NCBI GenBank assembly: GCA_964019135.1
Contig: OZ025263.1
Location: 20,747,123-20,811,122 of the forward strand
Direction: 5' to 3'
Length of the DNA stretch: 64,000 nt
Source: Arenicola marina
Taxonomy: Eukaryota; Annelida; Polychaeta; Arenicolidae
Shown: positions 10,020 to 22,746 of the stretch, in pieces
Layout of the letters: every line of letters starts with the position of its first letter
Numbering within the stretch: the first letter of the stretch is position 1
Position numbers and translations under genes: made by a program
Notes under the pieces: model-generated
The model's input: the letters and a program-made list of their open reading frames with translations, nothing else
What the model was told of the DNA's origin: nothing
Database searches by the model: none

Positions 10020-11560
10020 ATCTTCAACCACCTCCACCACCCCCTCCCCCGTCCCTGCTCCTTTTTCCTCCGCCACCTCCGCTCCCTCCGCCCAGCACTA
10101 CTACTACCATCACTTCACGCCAGCCCCAGCCTCCCACCTCCTCTCTCTCTCCGGTCTCCCCGTCCGACCCCCCTCCCCCAGAACCTGGTGTGCCCACCCC
10201 ACCCCTCCCCCATACCCCTGGTCTCACCACCCCACCCCTTCCCTGGCGGGGAGACGTGTTCACTGACAAGGTGTGGGAGATCACACGCTCCTACCGAGCG
10301 GGATGGCCGGAGGGTCTAGGAGGGGAGGGGGGGGGTTGGGGGGGGGGGATGCGGAGGAGTGATGAGCGGTGGCGGGTGCGGTGGGTGGGTGGGTAGGACG
10401 GGGTGTAGGTGTCGGGGTGGTAATGTTGCGATGAGGGGGGGGCGGAGGGAGTGGGGGTGAGGGGATGGTAGTGGGTGGGATTGGGGGTCGGGATGGAAGT
10501 GGAGGTGGATGGGAGGCGGGGGAGGACGGGGAAGGGGGGAGGGTGTGAGGTACGCTGAGGTGAGGGTCGGGAGTGACAGCGGCTGCGGGGCAGTGGCTTT
10601 GCGGCGAGCGTCAAATGGACGAAGAACCCTGGCGACTTGCAGCTGTTTAACTGTCTATCTGACTGCTGGTAGGGGGGGGGGGGCTTGGAGTGGGGGTGGA
10701 GAAACATTAGGGTAGGAGAGAGGATAGGGAGCGACGGCGGGGGTGGAGGAAGGAGGGGATACAGCCACGCGGTAACAGAGGAGGGGTGCGGAGGGTACAC
10801 GATATAAACTGCAGCGACATGCGATCTACCACCATCACCACAGGCGCCCCCCTTCAGCATCCACTCCCCACCCCCGGTCTCTGCTTCCCCCCCCCCTCCC
10901 TCCCCTTCACCCCTCCACCCTTACCCTGAAATCAATGCGCTGGGGCCTATCCCCCACCTTCACACCCTGGGGAAGGTCCTGCTCCCCACACTGAAGCCTG
11001 AGCTATCATGTCTCAACTATTCTTTAGTTAGCTGGCTGAGGAGGGGGGGGGGGGAGGATGCGTCTGGCACATAATCCAAAGTCAGAAAGTACGAAGCTGT
11101 TCCGCATGCGTGGATCACTATGTGTGTGTTGTAGGCTGAGCAAGGGCTCATTGGGGCTAGGTGAAGGGTGGGCGGGGGGGGAGGGGGGGGGGGTGACGAG
11201 GACGGGCGGCGGGTGGGGGAGGAAGAGGACGACGAGGCGGCGGGAGAGGAGGGAGGGCAGATGTTGGAGGTAAATGAAGACAGACAAGACGAAACATTCC
11301 AAACAATTAGCGGTAATTTGTCGGTGGTGCCAGGCTGTCTTGGGTCCTCCGGGGTCGTCAGGGAGGGCTCGACCCCCCGGGACTCTCGTTTATCTCTTTA
11401 TTAGCGACCCCCTGACCCACCCCTGACCCACCCGCCGCCAAAAATTCACGTCGAGGAGAACACCTACACCCCCCCCGCCTCCACCACCGACCTGACCTTC
11501 CCCTACTCTCTCCACCCCCTCCGACATCCCCCCAATCCCACTCCACTCCTTTCCCCCGTT
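10020..11560. repeat. Alternating C-rich and G-rich low-complexity blocks
   Basis: The plus strand is C-rich at about 10,025-10,250, G-rich at 10,310-10,560 and 10,670-10,760, C-rich at 10,850-10,930, G-rich at 11,040-11,060 and 11,150-11,270, and C-rich again at 11,405-11,550. A proline-rich open frame (9,881-10,396, plus) and glycine- or proline-rich frames on both strands come from this composition. The C-rich stretch at 10,025-10,190 also looks like polypyrimidine-rich intron sequence. Neighbouring C- and G-rich blocks could pair as loose hairpins. Confidence 0.6.
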
Positions 11561-13754
11561 ACATGTCTTGTCAGTTATCACGGGGGAGTAAAGGCTTCCC
11601 TCAGCATGGCGAGGCTGATCCCGGGGGGATGGGTAGCCGCACTGTTCGATCCTGAAGACAGAGGGACAATTTGTCTGTTGACCCGGGAAGGAAGGGTTAC
11701 ACGATTAGTTATGATTTGATCCTGAAATGAGAGCCAGAGGAAAGCCCGATCATGGAGGGAAGGTTAAGACCTCCGTGCGGGTTCATCCCAGATTGGTATG
11801 TTCCTAAAGGGAGAGTGAGGACTTGTGAATGAGTTGATCCTGAAGGAATGGCCAAGGGTGGTCTGTTCCTGAAGGGAGAGGAAGGACTTGTGTATGAGTT
11901 GATCCTGAAGGAATGGCCAAGAGTGGTCGGTTCCTGAAGGGAGAGCAAGGACTTGTGTATGAGTTGATCCTGAAGGAATGGCCAAGGGTGGTCTGTTCCT
12001 GAAGGGAGCGGAAGGACTTGTGTATGAGTTGATCCTGAAGGAATGGCCAAGAGTGGTCGGTTCCTGAAGGGAGAGCAAGGACTTGTGTATGAGTTGATCC
12101 TGAAGGAATGGCCAAGGGTCGTCTGTTCCTGAAGGGAGAGGAAGGAGTGTGTATGAGTTGATCCTGAAGGAATGGCCAAGAGTGGTCGGTTCCTGAAGGG
12201 AAAGTGAGGACATGTGTATGAGTTGATCCTGAAGGAATGGCCAAGGGTGGTCTATCCCTGAAGGGAGAGTAGGGACTTGTGTATGAGTTGATCCTGAAGG
12301 AATGGCCGAGGGTGGTCGGTTCCTGAAGGAATGGCCAAGGGTGGTCTGTTCCTGAAGGGACAGTGAGAACTTGTGTATGAGTTGAACCTGAAGGAATGGC
12401 CAAGGGTGGTCTGTTTCTGAAGGGAGAGCAAGGACTTGTGTATGAGTTGATCCTGAAGGAATGGCCGAGGGTGGTCGGTTCCTGAAGGAATGGCCAAGGG
12501 TGGTCTGTTCCTGAAGGGACAGTGAGAACTTGTGTATGAGTTGAACCGGAAGGAATGGCCAAGGGTGGTCTGTTTCTGAAGGGAGAGCAAGGACTTGTTT
12601 ATGAGTTGATCCTGAAGGAATGGCCAAGGGTGGTCTGTTCCTAAAGGGATAGTGAGGACTTGTGTATGAGTTGATCCTGAAGGAATGGCCAAGGGTGGTC
12701 TGTTCCTGAAGGGAGAGGAAGGACTTGTGTATGAGTTGATCCTGAAGGAATGGCCAAGAGTGGTCGGTTCCTGAAGGGAAAGTGAGGACATGTGTATGAG
12801 TTGATCCTGAAGGAATGGCCAAGGGTGGTCTATCCCTGAAGGGAGAGTGGGGACTTGTGTATGAGTTGATCCTGAAGGAATGGCCGAGGGTGGTCTATTC
12901 CTGAAGGAATGGCCAAGGGTGGTCTGTTCCTGAAGGGACAGTGAGAACTTGTGTATGAGTTGAACCTGAAGGAATGGCCAAGGGTGGTCTGTTTCTGAAG
13001 GGAGAGCAAGGACTTGTGTATGAGTTGATCCTGAAGGAATGGCCGAGGGTGGTCGGTTCCTGAAGGAATGGCCAAGGGTGGTCTGTTCCTGAAGGGACAG
13101 TGAGAACTTGTGTATGAGTTACACCTGAAGGAATGGCCAAGGGGGGTCTGTTTCTGAAGGGAGAGCAAGGACTTGTGTATGAGTTGATCCTGAAGGAATG
13201 GCCGAGGGTGGTCGGTTCCTGAAGGGAGAGTGGGGACTTGTGTATGAGTTGATCCTGAAGGAATGGCCAAGGGTGGTCTGTTCCTGAAGAAATGGCCAAG
13301 GGTGGTCTGTTCCTGAAGGAATGGCCAAGGGTGGTCTGTTCCTGAAGGGAGAGTAACGACTTGGTGTGAGTTGATCCTGAAGGGATGGCCAAGGGTGGTC
13401 TGCTCCTGAAGGAATGGCCAAGGGTGGTCTGTTCCTGAAGGAATGGCCAAGGGTGGTCTGTTCCTGAAGGGACAGTGAGAACTTGTGTATGAGTTGAACC
13501 TGAAGGAACGGCCATGGGTGGTCTGTTCCTGAAGGGAGATTAAGGACTTCGGCATGAGTTGATCCTAAAGGAATGGCCAAGGGGGGTTTGTCCCTGAAGG
13601 GAGAGCGGGGACTTGTGTATGAGTTGATCCTAAAGAAATGGCCGAGGGTGGTCTGTTCCTGAAGGAATGGCCAAGGGTGGTCTTTTCCTGAAAGGAGAGT
13701 GGGGACTTGTGTATGAGTTGATCCTGGAGGAATGGCCGAGAGTGGTCTGTTCCT

Positions 13755-16700
13755 GAAGGAATGGCCAAGGGTGGTCTGTTCCTGAAGGGAGAGTAACGAC
13801 TTGGTGTGAGTTGATCCTGAAGGGATGGCTTAGGGTGGTCTGCTCCTGAAGGAATGGCCAAGGGTGGTCTGTTCCTGAAGGGACAGTGAGAACTTGTGTA
13901 TGAGTCGAACCTGAAGGAATGGCCAAGGGTGGTCTGTTTCTGGAAGGAGAGCAAGGACTTGTGTATGAGTTGATCCTGAAGGAATGGTAAAGGGTGGTCT
14001 GTTCCTGAAGCGAGAGCGGGTATTGGGAATGAGTTGATCCTGAAGAAATGGCCAAGGGTGGTCCGTTCCTGAAGGGAGAGTGGGGACTTGTGCATGAGTT
14101 GATCCTGAAGGAATGGCCAAGGGTGGTGTGTTCCAGAAGAGAAATTAAGGACTTGTGCATGAGTTGATCCTGAAGGAATGGTAAAGGGTGGTCTGTTCCT
14201 GAAGGGAGAGCGGGGATTGGGTATGAGTTGATCATGAAGAAATGGCCAAGGGTGCTCTGTTCCTGAAGGGAGAGTAAGGACTTGTGTATTAGTTGATCCT
14301 GAAGGAATGGCCAAGGGTCGTCTGTTCCTGAAGGGAGATCGGGGACTTTTGTATGAGTTGATCCTGAAGGAATGGCAAAGGGTAGTCTGTTCCTGAAGAG
14401 AGAGCGGGGACTTGTCTATGACTTGATTCTGAAGGAATGGCCAAGGGTCGTCTGTTCCTGAAGGGAGAGTGGGGACTTGTGTATGAGTTGATCCTGAAGA
14501 AATGGCCAAGGGTAGTCTGTTCCTGAAGGGAGAGTGGGGACTTTTGTATGGTTTTGATCCTGAAGGAATGGTAAAGGGTGGTCTGTTCCTGAAGGGAGAG
14601 TGGGGACTTGTGTATGAGATGATCCTGCAGGAATTGCCAAGGGTGGTCTGTTCCTGAAGGGAGAGTAAGAACTTGTGTATGAGTGGATCCTGCAGGAATT
14701 GCCAAGGGTGGGCGGTTCCTGAAGGGAGAGCAAGAACTTGTGTATGAGTTGATCCTGAAGGAATGGCCAAGGGTGGTCTGTTCCTGAAGGGAGAGTAAGA
14801 ACTTGTGTATGAGTTGATCCTGCAGGAATTGCCAAGGGTGGTCGGTTCCTGAAGGGAGAGCGGGGATTGGGTATGAGTTGATCCTGAAGGAATGGCCAAG
14901 GGTCGTCTGTTCCTGAAGGGAAAGTAAGAACTTGTGTATGAGTTGATCCTGCAGGAATTGCCAAGGGTGGTCTGTTCCTGAAGGAAGAGTGAGGACTTGT
15001 GTATGAGTTGATCCTGAAGGAATGGCCAAGGGTGGTCTGTTCCTGAAGGGAGAGCAAGGACTTGTGTATGAGTTGATCCTGAAGGAATGGCCAAGGGTGG
15101 TCTGTTCCTAAAGGGAGAGTGGGGACTTGTGTATGGGTTGATCCTGAAGGAATGGCCAAGGGGGGTTTGTCCCTGAAGGGAGAGCGGGGACTTGTGTATG
15201 AGTTGATTCTAAAGAAATGGCCGAGGGTTGTCTGTTCCTGAAGGAATGGCCAAGGGTGGTCTGTTCCTGAAGGGAGATTGAGGACTTGTGTATGAGTTGA
15301 TCCTGAAGGAATGGCCAAGGGTGGTCTGTTCCTGAAGGAATGGCCAAGGGTGGTCTGTTCCTGAAGGGAGAGTAACGACTTGGTGTGAGTTGATCCTGAA
15401 AGAATGGCCAAGGGTGGTCTGCTCCTGAAGGAATGGCCAAGGGTGGTCTGTTCCTGAAGGGACAGTGAGAACTTGTGTATGAGTTGAACCTGAAGGAATG
15501 GTCAAGGATGGTCTGTTCCTGAAGGAAGAGCGGGGATTGGGTATGAGTTGATCCTGAAGGAATGGTCAAGGGTGGTCTGTTCCTGAAGGGAGATTAAGGA
15601 CTTGTGCATGAGTTGATCCTGAAGGAATGGCCAAGGGTGGTCTGTTCCTGAAGGGAGAGCGGGGATTGGGTATGAGTTGGTCCTGAAGAAATGGCCAAGG
15701 GTGGTCTGTTCCTGAAGGGAGAGTGGGGACTTTTGTATGAGTTAATCCTGAAGGAATGGGCTAGGGTGGTCTGTTCCTGAAGGAATGGCCAAGGGTGGTC
15801 TGTTCCTGAAGGGACAGTGAGAACTTGTGTATGAGTTGAACCTGAAGGAATGGCCAAGGGTGGTCTGTTCCTGAAGGGAGAGTAACGACTTGGTGTGGGT
15901 TGATCCTGAAGGGATGGCTTAGGGTGGTCTGCTCCTGAAGGAATGGCCAAGGGTGGTCTGTTCCTGAAGGGACAGTGAGAACTTGTGTATGAGTCGAACC
16001 TGAAGGAATGGCCAAGGGTGGTCTGTTTCTGGAAGGAGAGCAAGGACTTGTGTATGAGTTGATCCTGAAGGAATGGTAAAGGGTGGTCTGTTCCTGAAGC
16101 GAGAGCGGGTATTGGGAATGAGTTGATCCTGAAGAAATGGCCAAGGGTGGTCCGTTCCTGAAGGGAGAGTGGGGACTTGTGCATGAGTTGATCCTGAAGG
16201 AATGGCCAAGGGTGGTGTGTTCCAGAAGAGAAATTAAGGACTTGTGCATGAGTTGATCCTGAAGGAATGGTAAAGGGTGGTCTGTTCCTGAAGGGAGAGC
16301 GGGGATTGGGTATGAGTTGATCATGAAGAAATGGCCAAGGGTGCTCTGTTCCTGAAGGGAGAGTAAGGACTTGTGTATTAGTTGATCCTGAAGGAATGGC
16401 CAAGGGTCGTCTGTTCCTGAAGGGAGATCGGGGACTTTTGTATGAGTTGATCCTGAAGGAATGGCAAAGGGTAGTCTGTTCCTGAAGAGAGAGCGGGGAC
16501 TTGTCTATGACTTGCTTCTGAAGGAATGGCCAAGGGTCGTCTGTTCCTGAAGGGAGAGTGGGGACTTGTGTATGAGTTGATCCTGAAGAAATGGCCAAGG
16601 GTAGTCTGTTCCTGAAGGGAGAGTGGGGACTTTTGTATGGTTTTGATCCTGAAGGAATGGTAAAGGGTGGTCTGTTCCTGAAGGGAGAGTGGGGACTTGT

Positions 16701-17869
16701 GTATGAGATGATCCTGCAGGAATTGCCAAGGGTGGTCTGTTCCTGAAGGGAGAGTAAGAACTTGTGTATGAGTGGATCCTGCAGGAATTGCCAAGGGTGG
16801 GCGGTTCCTGAAGGGAGAGTAAGAACTTGTGTATGAGTTGATCCTGAAGGAATGGCCAAGGGTGGTCTGTTCCTGAAGGGAGAGTAAGAACTTGTGTATG
16901 AGTTGATCCTGCAGGAATTGCCAAGGGTGGTCGGTTCCTGAAGGGAGAACGGGGATTGGGTATGAGTTGATCCTGAAGGAATGGCCAAGGGTCGTCTGTT
17001 CCTGAAGGGAAAGTAAGAACTTGTGTATGAGTTGATCCTGCAGGAATTGCCAAGGGTGGTCTGTTCCTGATGGAAGAGTGAGGACTTGTGTATGAGTTGA
17101 TCCTGAAGGAATGGCCAAGGGTGGTCTGTTCCTGAAGGGAGAGCAAGGACTTGTGTATGAGTTGATCCTGAAGGAATGGCCAAGGGTGGTCTGTTCCTAA
17201 AGGGAGAGTGGGGACTTGTGTATGGGTTGATCCTGAAGGAATGGCCAAGGGGGGTTTGTCCCTGAAGGGAGAGCGGGGACTTGTGTATGAGTTGATTCTA
17301 AAGAAATGGCCGAGGGTTGTCTGTTCCTGAAGGAATGGCCAAGGGTGGTCTGTTCCTGAAGGGAGATTGAGGACTTGTGTATGAGTTGATCCTGAAGGAA
17401 TGGCCAAGGGTGGTCTGTTCCTGAAGGAATGGCCAAGGGTGGTCTGTTCCTGAAGGGAGAGTAACGACTTGGTGTGAGTTGATCCTGAAAGAATGGCCAA
17501 GGGTGGTCTGCTCCTGAAGGAATGGCCAAGGGTGGTCTGTTCCTGAAGGGACAGTGAGAACTTGTGTATGAGTTGAACCTGAAGGAATGGTCAAGGATGG
17601 TCTGTTCCTGAAGGAAGAGCGGGGATTGGGTATGAGTTGATCCTGAAGGAATGGTCAAGGGTGGTCTGTTCCTAAAGGGAGATTAAGGACTTGTGCATGA
17701 GTTGATCCTGAAGGAATGGCCAAGGGTGGTCTGTTCCTGAAGGGAGAGCGGGGATTGGGTATGAGTTGGTCCTGAAGAAATGGCCAAGGGTGGTCTGTTC
17801 CTGAAGGGAGAGTGGGGACTTTTGTATGAGTTAATCCTGAAGGAATGGGCTAGGGTGGTCTGTTCCTGA
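13755..17869. repeat. Large tandem duplication (period 2,089 bp) inside the 65-bp array
   Basis: Unit variants between about 13,755 and 15,780 recur in the same order about 2,089 bp downstream, to 17,869. Examples are the paired TAACGACTTGGTGTG units and the GGGATTGGGTATGAG units. The copies differ by scattered single-base changes, for example 14,429 versus the equivalent base near 16,515. This is a higher-order duplication of some 32 units. Confidence 0.85.
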
Positions 17870-20800
17870 AGGGAGAGTGGGGACTTGTGTAAGAGTTGAT
17901 CCTGAAGAAATGGCCAAGGGTGGTCTGTTCCTGAAGGGAGAGTGGGGACTTGTGTATGAGTTGATCCTGAAGAAATGGCCAAGGGTCGTCTGTTCCTGAA
18001 GGGAGAGTGGGGACTTTTGTATGAGTTGATCCTGAAGGAATGGTAAAGGGTGGTCTGTTCCTGAAAGGGAGAGTGGGGACTTGTGCATAAGTTGATCCTG
18101 AAGAAATGGCCAAGGGTGGTCTGTTCCTGAAGGGAGAGTGAGGACTTGTGTATGAGTTGATCCTGAAGGAATGGCCAAGGGTGGTCCGTTTCTGAAGGGA
18201 CAGTAAGGACTTGTGTATGAGTTGATCCTGAAAGAATGGCCAAGGGTAGCCTGTTCCTGAAGGGAGAGCGGGCACTTTTGTCTGAGTTGATCCTGAAGGT
18301 ATGGCCAAGGGTAGTCTGTACCTGAAGGGAGAGTGGGGACTTTTGTATGAGTTAATCCTGAAGGAATGGGCTAGGGTGGTCTGTTCCTGAAGGGAGAGTG
18401 GGGACTTGTGTAAGAGTTGATCCTGAAGAAATGGCCAAGGGTCGTCTGTTCCTGAAGGGAGAGTGGGGACTTGTGTATGAGTTGATCCTGAAGAAATGGC
18501 CAAGGGTCGTCTGTTCCTGAAGGAAGAGTGGGGACTTTTGTATGAGTTGATCCTGAAGGAATGGTAAAGGGTGGTCTGTTCCTGAAAGGGAGAGTGGGGA
18601 CTTGTGCATAAGTTGATCCTGAAGAAATGGCAAAGGGTGGTCTGTTCCTGAAGGGAGAGTGGGGACTTTTGTATGAGTTAATCCTGAAGGAATGGGCTAG
18701 GGTGGTCTGTTCCTGAAGGGAGAGTGGGGACTTGTGTATGAGTTGATCCTGAAGAAATGGCCAAGGGTCTTCTGTTCCTGAAGGGAGAGTGGGGACTTGT
18801 GTAAGAGTTGATCCCGAAGAAATGGCCAAGGGTAGTCTGTTCCTGAAGGGAGAGTGGGGACTTTTGTATGAGTTGATCCTGAAGGAATGGGCAAGGGTAG
18901 TCTGTTCCTGAAGGGAGAGCGGGCACTTTTGTATGAGTTGATCCTGAAGAAATGGCCAACGGTAGTATGTTCCTGAAGGGAGAGCGGGGACTTGTGTATG
19001 AGTTGATTCTGAAGGAATGGCCAAGGGTGGTCTGTTCCTGAACTAAGAGTAAGAACTTGTGTATGAGTTGATCCTGCAGGAATTGCCAAGGGTGGGCGGT
19101 TCCTGAAGGGAGAGTAAGAACTTGCGCATGAATTGATCCTGAAGGAATGGCCAAGGGTGGTCTGTTCCTGAAGGGAGAGCGGGCACTTTTTTATGAGTTG
19201 AACCTGGAGAAATGGCCAAGGGTGGTCTGTTCCTGAAGGGAGAGTAAGGACTTGTGTATTAGTTGATCCTGAAGGAATGGCCAAGGGTAGTATGTTCCTG
19301 AAGGGAGAGCGGGGACTTGTGTATGAGTTGATCCTGAAGGAATGGTAAAGGGTGGTCTGTTCCTGAAGGGACAGTAAGGACTTGTGTATTAGTTGATCCT
19401 GAAGGAATGGCCAAGGATAGTCTGTTCCTGAAGGGAGAGCGGGCACTTTTGTATGAGTTGATCCTGAAGGAATGGCCAAGGGTAGTATGTTCCTGAAGGG
19501 AGAGCGGGGACTTGTGTATGAGTTGATTCTGAAGGAATGGCCAAGGGTGGTCTGTTCCTGACGGAAGAGTAAGAACTTGTGTATGAGTTGATCCTGCAGG
19601 AATTGCCAAGGGTGGGCGGTTCCTGAAGGGAGAGTAAGAACTTGCGCATGAGTTGATCCTGAAGGAATGGCCAAGGGTGGTCTGTTCCTGAAGGGAGAGT
19701 AAGAACTTGTGTATGAGTTGATCCTGCAGGAATTGCCAAGGGTGGTCGGTTCCTGGAGGGAGAGCAAGAACTTGTGTATGAGTTGATCCTGAAGGAATGG
19801 CCAAGGTTCGTCTGTTCCTGAAGGGAGAGTAAGAACTTGTGTATGAGTTGATCCTAAAGGAATGGCCAAGGGTGGTCTGTTCCTGAAGGGAGAGTAAGAA
19901 CTTGTGTATGAGTTGATCCTGCAGGAATTGCCAAGGGTGGTCTGTTCCTGAAGGGACAGTAAGAACTTGTGTATGAGTTGATCCTAAAGGAATGGCCAAG
20001 GGTGGTCTGTTCCTGAAGGGAGTCTAAGAACTTGTGCATGAGTTGATCCTGAAGGAATGGCCAAGGGTGGTCTGTTCCTGAAGGGAGAGTGGGGACTTGT
20101 GTATGAGTTGATCCTGAAGGAATGGCCAAGGGTGGTCCGTTTCTGAAGGGAAAGTAAGGACTTGTGTATGAGTTGATCCTGAAGGAATGGCCAAGGGTAG
20201 CCTGTTCCTGAAGGGAGAGCGGGCACTTTTGTATGAGTTGATCCTGGAGAAATGGCCAAGGGTGGTCTGTTCCTGAAGGGAGAGTGGGGACTTGTGTATT
20301 AGTTGATCCTGAAGGAATGGCCAAGGGTGGTCTGTTCCTAAAGGGAGAGTGGGGACTTGTGTATGGGTTGATCCTGAAGGAATGGGCAAGGGTGGTCTGT
20401 TCCTGAAGGGAGAGTAAGGACTTGTGTAAGAGTTGATCCCGAAGAAATGGCCAAGGGTAGTCTGTTCCTGAAGGGTGAGTGGGGACTTTTGTATGAGTTG
20501 ATCCTGAAGGAATGGGCAAGGGTGGTCCGTTTCTGAAGGGACAGTAAGGACTTGTGTATGAGTTGATCCTGAAGGAATGGCCAAGGGTGGTCTGTTCCTG
20601 AAGGGAGAGTAAGGACTTGTGTATTAGTTGATCCTGAAGGAATGACCAAGGGTAGTCTGTTCCTGAAGGGAGAGCGGGCACTTTTGTATGAGTTGATCCT
20701 GAAGGAATGGCCAAGGGTAGTATGTTCCTGAAGGGAGAGCGGGGATTTGTGTATGAGTTGATTCTGAAGGAATGGCCAAGGGTGGTCTGTTCCTGAAGGG

Positions 20801-20944
20801 AGAGTAAGAACTTGTGTATGAGTTGATCCTGAAGGAATGGCCAAGGGTGATCTGTTCCTGAAGGGAGAGTAAGAACTTGTGTATGAGTTGATCCTGCAGG
20901 AATTGCCAAGGGTGGTCTGTTCCCAAAGGGAGAGCAAGAACTTG

Positions 20945-22746
20945 TGTATGAGTTGATCCTGAAGGAATGGCCAAGGTTCGTCTGTTCCGGAAGGGAGAGT
21001 AAGAACTTGTGTATGAGTTGATCCTAAAGGAATGGCCAAGGGTGGTCTGTTCCTGAAGGGAGAGTAAGAACTTGTGTATGAGTTGATCCTGCAGGAATTG
21101 CCAAGGGTGGTCTGTTCCTGAAGGGAGAGTAAGAACTTGTGTATGAGTTGATCCTAAAGGAATGGCCAAGGGTGGTCTGTTCCTGAAGGGAGTCTAAGAA
21201 CTTGTGCATGAGTTGATTCTGAAGGAATGGCCAAGGGTGGTCTGTTCCTAAAGTGAGAGTGGGGACTTGTGTATGAATTGATCCTGAAGGAATGGCCAAG
21301 GGGGGTTTGTCCCTGAAGGGAGAGCGGGGACTTGTGTATGAGTTGATCCTAAAGAAATGGCCGACGGTGGTCTGTTCCTGAAGGAATGGCCAAGGGTGGT
21401 CTGTTCCTGAATGGAGAGTGAGGACTTGTGTATGAGTTGATCCTGAAGGAATGGCCAAGGGTGGTCTGTTCCTGAAGGGAGAGTAACGACTTGGTGTGAG
21501 TTGATCCTGAATGGATGGCCAAGGGTGGTCTGCTCCTGAAGGAATGGCCAAGGGTGGTCTGTTCCTGAAGGGACAGTGAGAACTTGTGAATGAGTTGAAC
21601 CTGAAGGAATGGCGAAGGGTGGTCTGTTTCTGAAGGGAGCGTAAGAACTTGTGTATGAGTTGATTCTGAAGGAATGGCCAAGGGTCGTCTGTTCCTGAAG
21701 GGAGAGTGGGGACTTGTGTATGAGTTGATCCTGAAGAAATGGTAAAGGATGGTCTGTTCCTGAAGGGAAAGCGGGGATTGGGTATGAGTTGATCCTGAAG
21801 AAATGGCCAAGGGTGGTCTTTTCCTGAAGGGAGAGTGGGGACTTGTGTATGAGTTGATCCTGAAGGAATGGCCAAGGTTCGTCTGTTCCGGAAGGGAGAG
21901 TAAGAACTTGTGTATGAGTTGATCCTAAAGGAATGGCCAAGGGTGGTCTGTTCCTGAAGGGAGAGTAAGAACTTGTGTATGAGTTGATCCTGCAGGAATT
22001 GCCAAGGGTGGTCTGTTCCTGAAGGGAGAGTAAGAACTTGTGTATGAGTTGATCCTAAAGGAATGGCCAAGGGTGGTCTGTTCCTGAAGGGAGTCTAAGA
22101 ACTTGTGCATGAGTTGATTCTGAAGGAATGGCCAAGGGTGGTCTGTTCCTAAAGTGAGAGTGGGGACTTGTGTATGAATTGATCCTGAAGGAATGGCCAA
22201 GGGGGGTTTGTCCCTGAAGGGAGAGCGGGGACTTGTGTATGAGTTGATCCTAAAGAAATGGCCGACGGTGGTCTGTTCCTGAAGGAATGGCCAAGGGTGG
22301 TCTGTTCCTGAATGGAGAGTGAGGACTTGTGTATGAGTTGATCCTGAAGGAATGGCCAAGGGTGGTCTGTTCCTGAAGGGAGAGTAACGACTTGGTGTGA
22401 GTTGATCCTGAATGGATGGCCAAGGGTGGTCTGCTCCTGAAGGAATGGCCAAGGGTGGTCTGTTCCTGAAGGGACAGTGAGAACTTGTGAATGAGTTGAA
22501 CCTGAAGGAATGGCGAAGGGTGGTCTGTTTCTGAAGGGAGCGTAAGAACTTGTGTATGAGTTGATTCTGAAGGAATGGCCAAGGGTCGTCTGTTCCTGAA
22601 GGGAGAGTGGGGACTTGTGTATGAGTTGATCCTGAAGAAATGGTAAAGGATGGTCTGTTCCTGAAGGGAAAGCGGGGATTGGGTATGAGTTGATCCTGAA
22701 GAAATGGCCAAGGGTGGTCTTTTCCTGAAGGGAGAGTGGGGACTTG
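20945..22746. repeat. Tandem 901-bp duplication inside the 65-bp array
   Basis: 20,945-21,845 and 21,846-22,746 carry the same unit order. I saw no difference in the stretches I compared, including rare variants such as GTTCGTCTGTTCCGGAAG and CCTAAAGTGAGAG. Either a very recent duplication or an assembly artefact. Confidence 0.8.

Noticed and set aside
9881..10396. Proline-rich protein of 171 codons
   Set aside because: Mostly C-rich low complexity followed by a G-rich stretch. A short segment (GDVFTDKVWEITRSYRAG) has coding-like codons but no recognised domain or convincing splice sites.
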